DNA from: an uncultured Alphaproteobacteria bacterium | GTDB taxonomy: Bacteria; Pseudomonadota; Alphaproteobacteria; SP197 | Direction of reading: 5' to 3' | DNA: 64,000 bases | Assembly: GCA_958295695.1 (NCBI GenBank) | Contig: OY282363.1 | Coordinates: 2,732,225 to 2,796,224, forward strand | Part shown: piece after piece, positions 34,501-38,209 of the stretch | Numbering within the stretch: the first letter of the stretch is position 1 | Layout: each line of letters begins with the position of its first letter | Made by a program: the position numbers and the translations under genes | Notes under the pieces: generated by a model | Seen by the model: only the letters and a program-made list of their open reading frames with translations | Told to the model about the DNA's origin: nothing | Databases searched by the model: none

Positions 34501-36843
34501 CACCAGACCGTGCCCGCCGGCCACCGTCCCGCCCACCGTCGCGGTCTCGTCCGGCTCGTCCGTCGCGTCGTCCACGGCCGTCACCGTCACCGCGCCCGAA
34601 CTCGTCGTCGCCCCGGCCGCGATCGTCAGCGTCTTGTCGCTCGACAGGCTGAAGTCGCCCGCCGCCGCGGTCGCGTCCGTCGCCGTCACCGTCACCGTGA
34701 TCGCCTCGCCCGAGGTCCCGCCGCTCAGGCTCGCCGTCACCGTCGTCGCATTGCCCGTCCCGCTCTCGGCGATCGTGTCGGGAGTCCCCGCGAGCGGGTC
34801 CGACAGGGCCAGCGCCAGCGTCGGCGTCGGGTCGTCGTCGGTGATCGTCCCCACCCCGGTCGACGCGCTCCCCAGCACCGCCCCGGAGGGGTTGCTCAGA
34901 GCCACCCGCACCGTCTCGTCCGGCTCGTCCAGCGCGTCCCCCTTCACCGTCACGTCGAAGGTCCGGCGCGTCTCCGACGCGGCGAAGGTCAGCGTCCCGC
35001 CCGTGATGGCCGCGTAGTCGGTGTCCGCCTCCGCCGTGCCCGGGTTCGCGGCCGCGGCCCAGTCCACCGTCACCTGCCGCCCCGGCGCCCGATTCAGGGT
35101 CACGGCGTATTTCAGGATCGCCGCCCCGTCCGCCGCGCCTTCCATCGCGCTCGGCGAGGAGATCGAGACCGCGATCTCCTCGATCTCGATGGAGAACCGC
35201 AGCGTCGCCTTGTCGCCGTCCGCGTCCGTCGCCGCCAGCGTGTAGTCCGTCGCCCCTTGCGCCGCCGTCGGCGTCCCGGAAATCGTCCGCGTCGCCGCGG
35301 CGAAGCTCAGCCCGGCCGGCAGGCTCCCCTCGATACTGTAGGTCACGCCGCCGTCGCCGTCCGTCGCCGCCGGAACCGCCGGCAGCGCCTGCGACACCGC
35401 GTTGCCCCTCACCCAGCTATAGACAGGCTTGGCCGTCGAGCCGAAGCTCGGCACGGTCTGCTGCCCGCGCACCTTGTGGTTCGGGTCGTCCGGCGTCGGC
35501 CCGAAGTTCCGGTTCACCCGGTTGTCAGTGCCGACTCCGGTGATGCGGAAACGGAGGCCGCCGTCCTTGCCGGCGCCCATCGGGTTCGTCGGGAAGGAGA
35601 TGCCGTCGCCGTCCCAGTCGCCCGCCTGCACCGCGTAGCTGAAATCGAGCTTGTCCCAGCGGCTGGAGTCCGAGGTGTAACTGGAGGGGTTGCACACCTG
35701 GCGGTTTCGTGGCGTCTGACTCCCGACATGGATGTTCAGGCACACCCTCGACCCGATGACCGTCGTGAGCCGGTGCGTGAAGTCCACCCTCACGGTGATC
35801 GTGTCGTTGGTCCCGAACGGCGCGACCTTGCCGTAGGTCTTGTCCGCGCCCGGGTTCGACGTGATCGAGATCGACTCGATCCCCGCGTCGGCGCTCACCT
35901 CCAGGGTGAAGAGCAGGTCGGCCGTGCGGTTGAACCCGTCCGTCGCCCGCAGCGTGTAGTTGTTCCGCGCCTCCGCGCTGCCATACGATCCCGTGATCGT
36001 CCCCGTGGACGCGTTCAGCGTATAGCCCGTCGGCAGCGGCCGCGCCGACGTCACCGAATAGCTGACGTTGTGCGCCGCGTCCGCGTTCGCCACCGCCGGC
36101 AGCCGGTAGTTCACCGACGCGCCCGCGTAGAAGAGGACGGCCGGGGCCAACACCCCGCTCCAGGTCGGCGCCGGCGTGTCCACCTTGTGGCCGGCCTGGG
36201 CGCTCATCGCGCTGTGGTTCTTGCTGAGGTTCGGGTACCAGGTCCCGCCGACGAACTGGCTGCCGCCGACGTTGGCGCCGATGTTGCCGCCGCCCAGCGC
36301 GTTCGCCGCCACGCTCACCCCGTCGGTGTCGCGGTCCCCCTTCTGCACCGTGTAGCGGAACTCCAGCACGTTGGTGTCCCGCGAGCGGGTCACGGTCTCC
36401 CGGACGTCGCTGTCGTAAAAGCTGTAGGAAAATCGCTGGGACTGGAGGTTCCCGCTCAACGACTTGACGCTACCGCCGACGTTGAGCCCCAGCGTGGGGC
36501 TGTCCGCGCTGGTGATGCTGACCCAGGGCGAGCTCCGGGGCCGCACCTGCACCACGATGGTCTCGCCCGGATAGTAGGTGTTCCCCGACGCCGGGGTGGA
36601 GGTGACGACCGGCCGCTGCAGGCAGTTCGTGCAGCTCGTTTGCGCCCCGGCCGGCGCGGCCGCCACGAGGGCGACGACCAGGAAGGCCGCGGCCCAGAGG
36701 CCCCCGCCAAGCGCGCGCGCCGCGCCGCCGCCTCGCGCGGGGAGGGGAGGGAAACCCTTTATGATGTCCACCCGACGCTCATGGACGCCGCCCAGCCGCT
36801 GTTCGCACCCGATCCATCGTTCGCCACGGCCGCCCGGCCGCAT
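13522..36843 (-). CDS. Giant repeat-rich autotransporter adhesin (7,773 residues)
   Basis: One uninterrupted frame. A long signal peptide has its hydrophobic core near residues 48-66 (LWAAAFLVVALVAAAPAGA). A Cys pair (CTNC) follows. Putative Ig (He_PIG) domains lie near residues 225-320 and 465-557. Then come about 55 beta-sandwich repeats of Calx-beta and related type (about 560-7,085), a third He_PIG domain (about 7,220-7,308), a linker helix (RLKAINESVLPELSRALW) and a type V autotransporter beta-barrel (about 7,384-7,773) ending LDLRIGW. The passenger is rich in Thr, Ser, Ala, Val and Asp; DDE/DDD linkers and DETDET loops resemble Ca2+ sites. The protein should cross the outer membrane and act in adhesion, aggregation or biofilm. 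The start is uncertain: an in-frame GTG at residue 26 is an alternative that keeps the signal. It faces the mannosyltransferase locus upstream. Confidence 0.9.
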   Translation of the reverse strand: MRPGGRGERWIGCEQRLGGVHERRVDIIKGFPPLPARGGGAARALGGGLWAAAFLVVALVAAAPAGAQTSCTNCLQRPVVTSTPASGNTYYPGETIVVQVRPRSSPWVSITSADSPTLGLNVGGSVKSLSGNLQSQRFSYSFYDSDVRETVTRSRDTNVLEFRYTVQKGDRDTDGVSVAANALGGGNIGANVGGSQFVGGTWYPNLSKNHSAMSAQAGHKVDTPAPTWSGVLAPAVLFYAGASVNYRLPAVANADAAHNVSYSVTSARPLPTGYTLNASTGTITGSYGSAEARNNYTLRATDGFNRTADLLFTLEVSADAGIESISITSNPGADKTYGKVAPFGTNDTITVRVDFTHRLTTVIGSRVCLNIHVGSQTPRNRQVCNPSSYTSDSSRWDKLDFSYAVQAGDWDGDGISFPTNPMGAGKDGGLRFRITGVGTDNRVNRNFGPTPDDPNHKVRGQQTVPSFGSTAKPVYSWVRGNAVSQALPAVPAATDGDGGVTYSIEGSLPAGLSFAAATRTISGTPTAAQGATDYTLAATDADGDKATLRFSIEIEEIAVSISSPSAMEGAADGAAILKYAVTLNRAPGRQVTVDWAAAANPGTAEADTDYAAITGGTLTFAASETRRTFDVTVKGDALDEPDETVRVALSNPSGAVLGSASTGVGTITDDDPTPTLALALSDPLAGTPDTIAESGTGNATTVTASLSGGTSGEAITVTVTATDATAAAGDFSLSSDKTLTIAAGATTSSGAVTVTAVDDATDEPDETATVGGTVAGGHGLVAAPSGVTLTIADDDARPSSALALSPASISESAGVATVTATLSNPSAAAVTVTVSAAPVAPAVAGDFTVSAADTLTIAAGATASAGTVTVTAVGNADDAPDKSVTVSGSASGTLGLGAADPPDATLTVRDDEGAPTVSLVLSSSSVSENGGVATVTAALNGTSSDAVTVTVSAAAGTGAAAGDFSLSSAATLTIAASATASTGAVTIAANDNGVDSPDKSVTVSGAATGGNGIAAPASLTLTLADDEATPTTRLALSSSSIAEAGGVSTVTATLSGVSSAATTITVSASPGSGTDFTLTGTTLTVAAGDTTSAGAVTVTAAPDTTDSADKSVTVSGAASGGNGAESPPDATLTIVDDDALPTLSLSLSASTIDESGSGNVATVTAALSHPSSEAVEVAVMLSPTLPAVAGDFTLSTADTLTIAAGSTASAGDVTITAVDDPADAPDKETTVSGASAGGRGVANPASLTLTVEDGDDAPGVTLAVSPASISENRNAATVTATLTHPSSAETRITVTPKAGFYTIGLVYRTVDGELTSFLDSTIAIAAGETANASDTALVVAVNDDVHQGTAGRSTTVTGTAANGQGVGSVTGAPLTLTDNEDLPTVTLVLSPSSISESSGVSTVTATLSGASSEAVTVTVSAAAGTNAAAGDFGLSSDKTLTIAAGQTASTGAVTVTANDNATDAPDKSVTVSGAATGGNGVAAPSSVTLTLEDDEAAPGVTLALSSSSISENGGSTTVTATLTHPSSAATTVTVTAVSGFYTVGSDTTIAIAAGETANATDTVAIAAADNTRDEPDRTATVTATAANDQGVGSVTGATLTLEDDEGAPGVTLAVSPASISENGGVATVSATLSHPSSAATTVTVMAALGFYTVGSDATIVIAAGETANAADTAPVAAGDDAAHSGGRSTTVTATAANDQGVGSVTGAALTLTDDETRPTVALVLSPASIPETGGVSTVTATLSVRSSEAVTVTVDAAAGTGAIAADFDLSTATTLTIAAGNTTSSGAVTVTANGNAVDAPDKSVTVSGTASGGNGVAAPPDVTLTLTDDEAFPTVALVLSSASIPETGGVATVTATLSVASSEAVTVTVSTTPLSGSDFTLSTATTLTVASGQTTSTGAVTVTARGNAVDAPDKEVTVSGTAVGGNGVAAPPDATLTITDDEATPMVTLALSSSSISEGGGVTTVTAALSGASSEAVTVTVSAAPLSGATVADYALSTNKALVIAAGSTASTGTVTLTAVNNDVSMEADKTVTVSGAVSGGNGVSAPAGLTLTITDNDGSVPTGGDTTWRNPGQTQTNWDVTTPSLVAKTTSQTISFTGGYQQQGTDVWACANKQVTQIAFTGTPEPSRTECTKLANDIGSRRSVTIELTRAMIDNDGIVILFALEWGVGRVIYYNTEWLPIKALPKATLSLSPSSISENGGVATVTATLDKAASAATTLTVSAAAVAPAVSGDFTLSTANTLTIATGSTTSTGTVTVTAVDNAADAPDKTVTVSATASGDVTAPPDATLTVTDDEGGLTVVESGGSTATTEAGGTDSFTVRLTSNPSQTVNVLVTSQDTSECEVSADGGATYGVSGTVAMAPTGGDATAAAASLWNSAHTVTVRGKDDDVDDHNQICRVTVDPGETGASDLPYNRVVTQTVSATNADDDTAGLTVSAVTGRATEAGGTATFTVKLATRPTAAVTVTVTGGDASEGTVSPSSLIFAPGVWDTARTVTVTGVDDDVDDGDVTWNVTLNPDSGPAGDAHYRSDVAVPNANVGVSTADDDTAGVTFTPTVLTVTEQDAAGATFTVVLDSEPSPGTTTVGLGRSDAEIDLNGVRTYPYNLSFDPTNWSTAQTVTVTASADSDIRNDTKEIRYTVAGYAGGVTNEVAVTVTVIDDDKPVVSLALSPASISENGGVATVTATLDRAATEATTVTVSAAAVAPAAADDFTLSGATLTIAADSTTSTGTVTVTAVDNATDAPDKSVTVSATVAGGNGATAPSSLTLTLTDDEDLPEATLALSAATIDEHDGTNPGSSTVTATLDRASSEAVTLTVSASPGSGTDFTLSSANTLTIAAGDTTSAGTVTITATDDTTDAPDRSVTVSATAAGGNGVAAPPDVTLTITDDEDLPEVTLALSSSSIDESGASNVSTVTATLSGASSAAVTLTVSAAPGSGTDFTLSTATTLTIAAGSTTSTGAVTVTAIDNATDAPDKSVTVSATAAGGNGVAAPSSLTLTIADDEDLPVATLALSPATIDEHDGTNPGSSTVTATLSGVSSAAVTVTVSASPGSGTDFTLSSANTLTIAAGSTASAGTVTITAVNDTTDAPDRSVTVSATAAGGNGVAAPSDVTLTIADDEALPTVALVLSPATIDEHDGTNPGSSTVTATLSGVSSAAVTLTVSASPGSGTDFTLSTATTLTIAAGSTTSTGTVTITAVNDTTDAPDKSVTVSATAAGGNGVAAPSDATLTIEDDEATPTVTLVLSPASISEDGGISTVTATLSGVSSEAVTVTVSASPGSGTDFTLSTATTLTIASGSTTSAGAVTVTATDNDVDVADKSVTVSGTAAGGNNVADPSNATLTLTDDDTAGVTFNPTAITVTEQDTTGATFTVVLDSEPAPGLGTTWVGLNRPVGDTELDLNSALTYPYNLSFTPTTWSTPQTVTVTALGDGDLQDETKQIRYSVANYGVGDVADTPATLLLAVTVTVIDDDKPVVSLALSASSISENGGVATVTATLDKAASEATTVTVSAAAVSPAVSGDFGLSSATTLTIATGDTTSTGTVTVAAVDNATDAPDKSVTVSATVAGGDGAAAPSDATLTLTDDDAAPGVTLSLSPSSISENGGVSTVTATLSHPSSAATTVTVSAVTGFYAIGHRAQTINGIPVLGPDSTIVIAAGQTANAADTAPIAAANDDVHQGAAGRSTTVTATVSNDQATAESETMTVTGAALTLTDDEDLPEATLALSPSSIDESGASNVSTVTATLDRASSAAVTLTVSASPGSGTDFTLSSANTLTIAAGSTTSAGTVTITAADDTTDAPNKSVTVSATAAGGNGVAPPSDATLTIADDEATPTVTLVLSPSSISEDGGISTVTATLSGKSSAAVTVTVSAAPGSGTDFTLSSDKTLTIAAEETTSTGAVTVTAMDDTTDETDETVTVSGAVSGGNGVAAPSDATLTIADDDPAPILSIDSPSVTEGDSGSTDLTFTATLSAASGREVTVDYVDAGTGTATSGTDYTALTAGTLTFAAGTTGQTFDVAVTGDVLDEADETVKVRLKDPVNAAVSTAAGAGTGTIADNDATPTLSIVPPSVTEGDSGSAALTYTVTLSAASGREVTVRYADAGTGTATSGTDYTAIAAGALTFAAGTTSRTFSVAVTGDTVDESNETVDVRWSDATNATISTLGGVTVGWLRVKGTIADNDDAPDTIALTVDDNDVGEGDGPTTIAVTVTVDGATRFAEAKTVRVSVSASGTTGNVVDFAAVPAFDITIAAGAASGTGTFTLTPTDDTEDETDETITVSGTSTGLTVNPATIGLTDDDGTPTSITLTVDDNSVGEGDGATTIAVTATLDGSTTLGSATTVTVSVAGSGTASAVDFAAVSDFDLTIAAGAASGTANFTLTPTDDVVDETDETITVRGASTGLTVNSATIALTDNDAAPTSITLTVSDGSVGEGDGATSITVTATVDGTTRFAEAKTVRVSVAGGGAAGAVDFAAVEAFDIEIAAGAASDTAGFTLTPTDDAVDETDETVTVSGASGGLTVNSATIALTDDDAAPTSITLTVDDTGVGEGDGAAAIAVTATVDGTTRFAEDTTVTVSVAGSGTATAVDFAAVSSFDITIAAGAASKTGSFTLTPTDDVVDETDETVTVSGSSGGLTVNSATIALTDDDAAPTSITLTVSDNSVSEGDGATTITVTATVDGTTRFAAATTVSVLVRSDSGTLNAVDFASVSGFDIEIAAGDASGTANFTLTPTNDAVDENDETITVYGASGGLTVSSATIALTDDDATPTAITLTVSDNSVAEDDGATTITVTATVDGATRFATATTVTVSVAGTGAAGAVDFAAVSDFDVEIEAGDASGAADFTLTPTNDAFDETNETITVSGASGGLTVSSATIALTDDDDAPTAITLTVDDNSVAEDDGATAIAVTATVDGASRFVDATTVTVSVGGSGTATAVDFAAVTDFDITIAAGAASKTGSFTLTPTNDAVDETDETVTVSGSSGGLTVTAATIALTDDEATPTVALVLSEPDPTKPDTIPESGAGAASTVTATLSGASSEAVTVTVSATGATASAGDFSLSSARTLTIASGDTTSSGAVTVTAVDDTTAEADETVTVSATVAGGNGVAAPSAATLTVTDDEVLPTVTLVLSSTSIPETGGVTTVTATLSGVSSAAVTVTVSASPVTSTGAVAGDFSLSSATTLTIASGDTTSSGAVTVSAVGDARDETDETVTVSGTASGGNGVANPSSVTLTVTDDDTAGFAVSPATSTSSRLRTTESGGTATFTVALSSEPTGDVVLGVASSDATEGTVSASSLTFTATTWNTAQTVTLTGVDDDPANADGDQNYTVTLTVNATSTADDNYDALASSPVTVYAVNADNDYGLNVSSVTGQATEGGGTATFTVALLSLPSQAVTVSVTSLDTGEGTVSPSSLTFETTAWNMARTVTVTGVDDDVDDGDVTWAVRLDPSSGDANYNGLANVDVSVTTTDDDDAPGVTLSLSPSSISENGGVATVTATLSRASGAATTVTVTAAAGFYTVSDATIVIDAGETANATDTATIAAANDNVHQGVDGRSTTVTATITNARATTDGTTVAVTGAPLTLTDDETLPTVALALSDPVAGQPDTIDESGANNASAVTATLSGASSEAVTLTVAAGPGTDAVAENNAAAGDFTLSTDKTLTIAAGDTASSGTVTVTAAHDTVDEPDQQATVSATVSGGNGVAAPSSVTLTIADDDAAPGVTLALSDSAIAEDGGSTTVTATLDRASSHATTVTVTPVSGSYTVGSSNTLTIAAGTTGGAGTVTVTAVDDAIDNVGNRSVTVTGTAENGHGVGAVTGASLTLTDDEATPVATLALSPATIAEHDGTNVGSSTVTATLDRASSEAVTLTVSAAPGTNAVAANFTLSTDKTLTIAAGNTASTGAVTVTAVDNATDSPDKQVTVTAAVSGDSGVAAPSSVTLTVTDDEATPTVALALSPSSISENGGVSTVTATLSHASSAATTITVAAASGFYTVGSDATIAIAAGETANATDSVTITAADDAIDNVVNRGVTVTGTAANAQAAADSRTVAVTGATLTLTDDEATPVATLALSPSSISENGGVSTVTATLDRASSEAVTLTVSAAAGTNAAAGDFSLSSATTLTIAAGSTASTGAVTVTAVDNATDSPDKQVTVTAPVSGSSGVANPSSVTLTVTDDEATPTVALALSPSSISENGGVSTVTATLDRASSHATTVTVTAMTGAYTVGSDATITIAAGETANATDSVTITAANDAIDNVGNRSVTVTGTAENGHGIGTLTGASLTLTDDEGTPTVALALSPSSISENGGVSTVTATLDRASSEAVTLTVSASPVTSTGAVSGDFSLSSARTLTIAAEATASTGAVTVTAVDNATDSPDKQVTVTAAVSGSSGVAAPSSATLTVTDDEATPTVALALSPSSISETGGVSTVTATLDRASSEAVTVTVDAAAGAGASADDFSLSGARTLTIASGDTTSSGAVTVTANGNAVDAPDKSVTVSGTVSGGNGVAAPSDATLTVTDDEATPTVTLALSPTSIPETGGVTTVTATLDRASSEAVTVTVSASPVTSTGAVAGDFSLSSATTLTIAAGDTTSSGAVTVSAVGDAVDETDETVTVSGTASGGNGVAAPSSVTLTVTDDDTAGFAVSPATSTSSRLRTTESGGTATFTVALTSEPTGDVVLGVLSTNTAEGTVSASSLTFTATTWNTAQTVTLTGVDDAPANADGDQDYTVALTVDMPSTADTKYDALPAVTVHAVNADNEYGLNVGSVAGQATEAGGTATFTVALITQPSQAVTVSVTSLDASEGTVSPSSLTFAATAWSTTQAVTVTGADDAIDDGTVTWAVRLDPSSGDANYNGLANVDVSVTTTDDDDAPGVTLALSPSSIPEDGGVATVTATLSRASGAATTVTVTPAAGFYTVSDATIEIAAGSTSNATDTATIAAVDDAIDNAPNRAGTVTATITNDRATADGTTMAVSGGALTLTDDDEKGLALVPSDHLAVTAGSSASYTAALTSEPTDTVTVSVASDNADVTANPASLTFTMSNWDTPQPVTVSASSDGDDYADAATLTHRAAGGGYGDVSAPLPVAVAETGDTRVLAAPVTAVTEAVYRIGAATVRVRYTPLAGDAVPSPAGSGFGLGEGDARVAVDVSAVSGLPSGGLTLCLAGPQGIRDAAARSPGRELVLLRHDGTAWTAVSGSVWDATEMRACASGVTDFSPFALGYADRSVEFAGTVSNRVYTVDEAIADLVLPPVKKDAGDAPVTCCTHDLTPERLPAGLTFDATTRTLSGTPTEVFPETTYTWTARDADGPASLTFTIAVEHGLEKARARLKAINESVLPELSRALWGSALDAVTGRLASPDAAAPTAAGGLEAAAGFVRAHEGALEEGDVSWKELLGAESFAFGLAGADGPGAGGVVAWGSGDWRKLSRDDDALDWSGDAFSAHVGVDAALRPDLRGGLAASWFSSDVDYTDRSQGEAIAGSHESRMTALTPYVGWAVGDGARLWGAAGYGWGEIEIVDGDLRDRFGAQTADSRFLAGAVGGSAPVWSQGPATLEAKGSAEATRWRVSDNGAAIAAVSVDTRRLRLAAEGSRAYALAGGASLTPTLEAGVRWDGGDGATGMGLEAGGGLSWTDPARGLTVEAKGRALLVHDSDVEEWGASGSMRLDPDADGLGLSFQLLPSWGASGSGVARLWDEGVAAGPVDGGDDGARLETDLGYGLPAFGGAGVTTPYAGFGLAQGGERAMRVGVRLDLGTGFDLGLEVERRENAADAGYGVGLDLRIGW
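15930..17300 (-). repeat. copy A of a four-repeat segmental duplication in the giant gene
   Basis: This 1.4 kb block resembles the block at about 20,110-21,500 base for base over long stretches, at an offset of about 4,190. It holds the units beginning GVTLALSPSSIPEDGG, LNVGSVAGQATEAGG, FAVSPATSTSSRLRTTESGG and TVTLALSPTSIPETGG. Boundaries are approximate. Confidence 0.75.
20110..21500 (-). repeat. copy B of the four-repeat segmental duplication
   Basis: Partner of the block at about 15,930-17,300. The units here begin GVTLSLSPSSISENGG, LNVSSVTGQATEGGG, FAVSPATSTSSRLRTTESGG and TVTLVLSSTSIPETGG, in the same order as copy A. The SSRLRTTESGG unit occurs only in these two places, so it marks a block duplication rather than single-unit expansion. 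Confidence 0.75.
30290..30660 (-). other. non-repeat insert domain within the repeat array
   Basis: About 120 codons (residues about 2,061-2,184) break the repeat pattern. They include GDTTWRNPGQTQTNWDV, GGYQQQGTDVWACANKQV, TECTKLANDIGSRRSVTIEL and ILFALEWGVGRVIYYNTEWL. Two Cys, several Trp and an AT-richer base composition set the stretch apart from the repeats around it. The segment is in frame and flanked by normal repeats. I do not recognise the fold; a binding or adhesive module exposed on the stalk is possible. Confidence 0.6.
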
Positions 36844-37007
36844 CGACCGCGCCGCCGAAACGAAACCGTAGTAGCGCGGCGCGCGGAATGCAATCGCGCC
36901 ATTGTTTCGCTATCGCTTCATCCTCGCCGGCGATTCCCGTCGAACCGGCCGATGTCCGCGCCGCCCCCGGACGGGTCGGCGGCGCCGCCGACGCGGGCAT
37001 GGAGGAC

Positions 37008-37150
37008 CCGCGCGGTCGTCTGGCGAACCGCGCCCAACTCGCGACGGACGAACGCAAGGCGTATCCGGAGGCCGTGGAAGGCGCGTTCGGCGGCGACGTG
37101 GACTTCGCCCGGCTCGCGAAGCTCTACGGCGCGGCGGAGGGCAAGGGGAC
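37008..37150 (+). pseudogene. remnant of an IS1-type transposase
   Basis: A plus-strand stretch reads RGRLANRAQLATDERKAY, PEAVEGAFGGDVDFARLAKL, YGAAEGKG. This resembles the central part of IS1-family DDE transposases found in Rhodospirillales and Bradyrhizobium, where LTTDG-KAYLEAVE-AFG-DVDYAQLVKLYG is typical. Neither the N-terminal zinc-binding/HTH part nor the C-terminal ERQNLT-R part can be found around it. It lies between the giant gene and the HEPN remnant. The rest of 36,844-37,615 shows no gene. Recognition is from memory, not a database search. Confidence 0.6.
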
Positions 37151-37615
37151 CGGGAACGCGCCATGCGCCCCGAAAGTCGAACCGAGACACGACCCGGACG
37201 CCATCTTGATCGTGTCGGTCATTGACGTTACGTACGATCGCGGGGTGAACGGTTCGTTGCCGCGATGGAGTCCGCGGCGGCCATGGCGAGGGGACGTTCC
37301 GGGCTGAAGCGCGGGATCGCTGGCGGCGGTTCCGTTGCCCCCCGACACGCTGGCGTGGAACCCGGCCGCGCCGGAGGAGATTGCCGCCGCGCGGGACGCT
37401 CGGTGTGGCTGGCCTCCGCCTCCGATGCGCGCGCGGTCTCGCCGCTCGCCGGGACGGTGGGGGCGACGGGCCGCCTCGCCCCGGACGGCCGCGCCAACCT
37501 GGCTGACGAGGCCGGCGCGACCCGGCTACGGTTCGATGTAATGTCTAAAGCGCGGCGGCATCGGCACTCGGAGAACTTGCGCCGTGAAAGGGATGCGTGT
37601 CGGCACGAGCAGACG

Positions 37616-37837
37616 ATGCGGGAGTTCCCGGAGGAAGTCCGCGACTTCGCCGGAGCGTTCGTCGTGTTGCGGATCGAGCGGCGGCAGGCGGACTACGCGC
37701 TGGACACGGACGCCTACCGGAAGTCCGATGTTCTGGGCTACATCGCTTCCGCGGAGCGCGCCATCGGCCAGTTCGAGCAGGCGGACATCGACGCCAGGCG
37801 CGGTTTCGCCACGCATGTGCCGTTCAGGCAACGGCCA
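37616..37837 (+). pseudogene. C-terminal remnant of a HEPN-like protein
   Basis: The frame reads MREFPEEVRDFAGAFVVL, RIERRQADYALDTDAYRKSD, VLGYIASAERAIGQFEQADI, then RRGFATHVPFRQRP. This looks like the C-terminal half of a family of about 160-residue HEPN-like helical proteins that carry ADYDP and RRAFA motifs. The N-terminal half (with the usual SAYYA-FH segment) is absent, and the stop codon is lost: the frame stays open into the next gene region. A proper start is lacking, so I call it broken. The intact small gene at 37,854 follows directly. Confidence 0.5.
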
Positions 37838-37853
37838 TCGCAGGAGGTTCGAG

Positions 37854-38150
37854 ATGAACGAGCAGCAGGTACGCGAGATCGCGGAGACGGCGTTCAAGGC
37901 CCGCTTCGACGACATCGAGGTCGTCAGCGTCAACGTCAAGCCCGGCTTCGACCACTACGACGACCCCTTGGTGAATGTGAAGACAATCTACGACGGCACG
38001 GTCGAGCAGTTGGGCGGCGAGGGCATATTGCGCGTGCTCTCGGAGATCGTCGAGAAGGTGTGGGAGGAGGCGGAGGACAGCCCCGTCTGGCCGCAAGTCC
38101 ACTTCATCGCCAAGTCCGACATCGGGCGGCGCGACCCGGCGACGGTCTGA
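37854..38150 (+). CDS. conserved hypothetical small protein
   Basis: A 98-residue acidic protein starting MNEQQVREIAETAFKARF, with VNVKPGFDHYDDPLVNVKTI, LLR-type helix LRVLSEIVEKVWEEAEDSP, and the C-terminal VHFIAKSDIGRRDPATV. A strong ribosome site (CAGGAGG, 7 bases before the ATG) and sensible codon use support a real gene. I recall relatives with the same RRDPATV ending encoded directly after HEPN-like proteins, as here, which suggests a two-gene module whose first gene has decayed. The function is unknown. Its coding frame differs from that of the HEPN remnant. Confidence 0.7.
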   Translation: MNEQQVREIAETAFKARFDDIEVVSVNVKPGFDHYDDPLVNVKTIYDGTVEQLGGEGILRVLSEIVEKVWEEAEDSPVWPQVHFIAKSDIGRRDPATV

Positions 38151-38209
38151 CGCCGCTTGCCCCTCCCGCGACAGGAATCGGACCCACCTTGTCCATCGCA
38201 CCGCCGCCG

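Larger units (their letters stand above)
15590..35170 (-). repeat. tandem array of about 55 beta-sandwich repeats inside the giant gene
   Basis: Each unit is about 80-110 codons. By eye there are four kinds. Most read TVTLALSPSSISENGG, then VTATL, then SEAVTVTVSA, LTIAAG, SVTVS, ending LTVTDDE. A block of seven at about 21,900-24,310 reads SITLTVDDNSVGEGDG and ends TIALTDDD. Classical Calx-beta units (SVTEGDSGS) lie at about 24,310-25,020 and 34,840-35,170. Longer units carry ATEAGGTATFTV or VTEQD. Neighbouring units are very alike at DNA level, so copy number can change by recombination. The count is by eye and may be off by a few. Confidence 0.85.
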
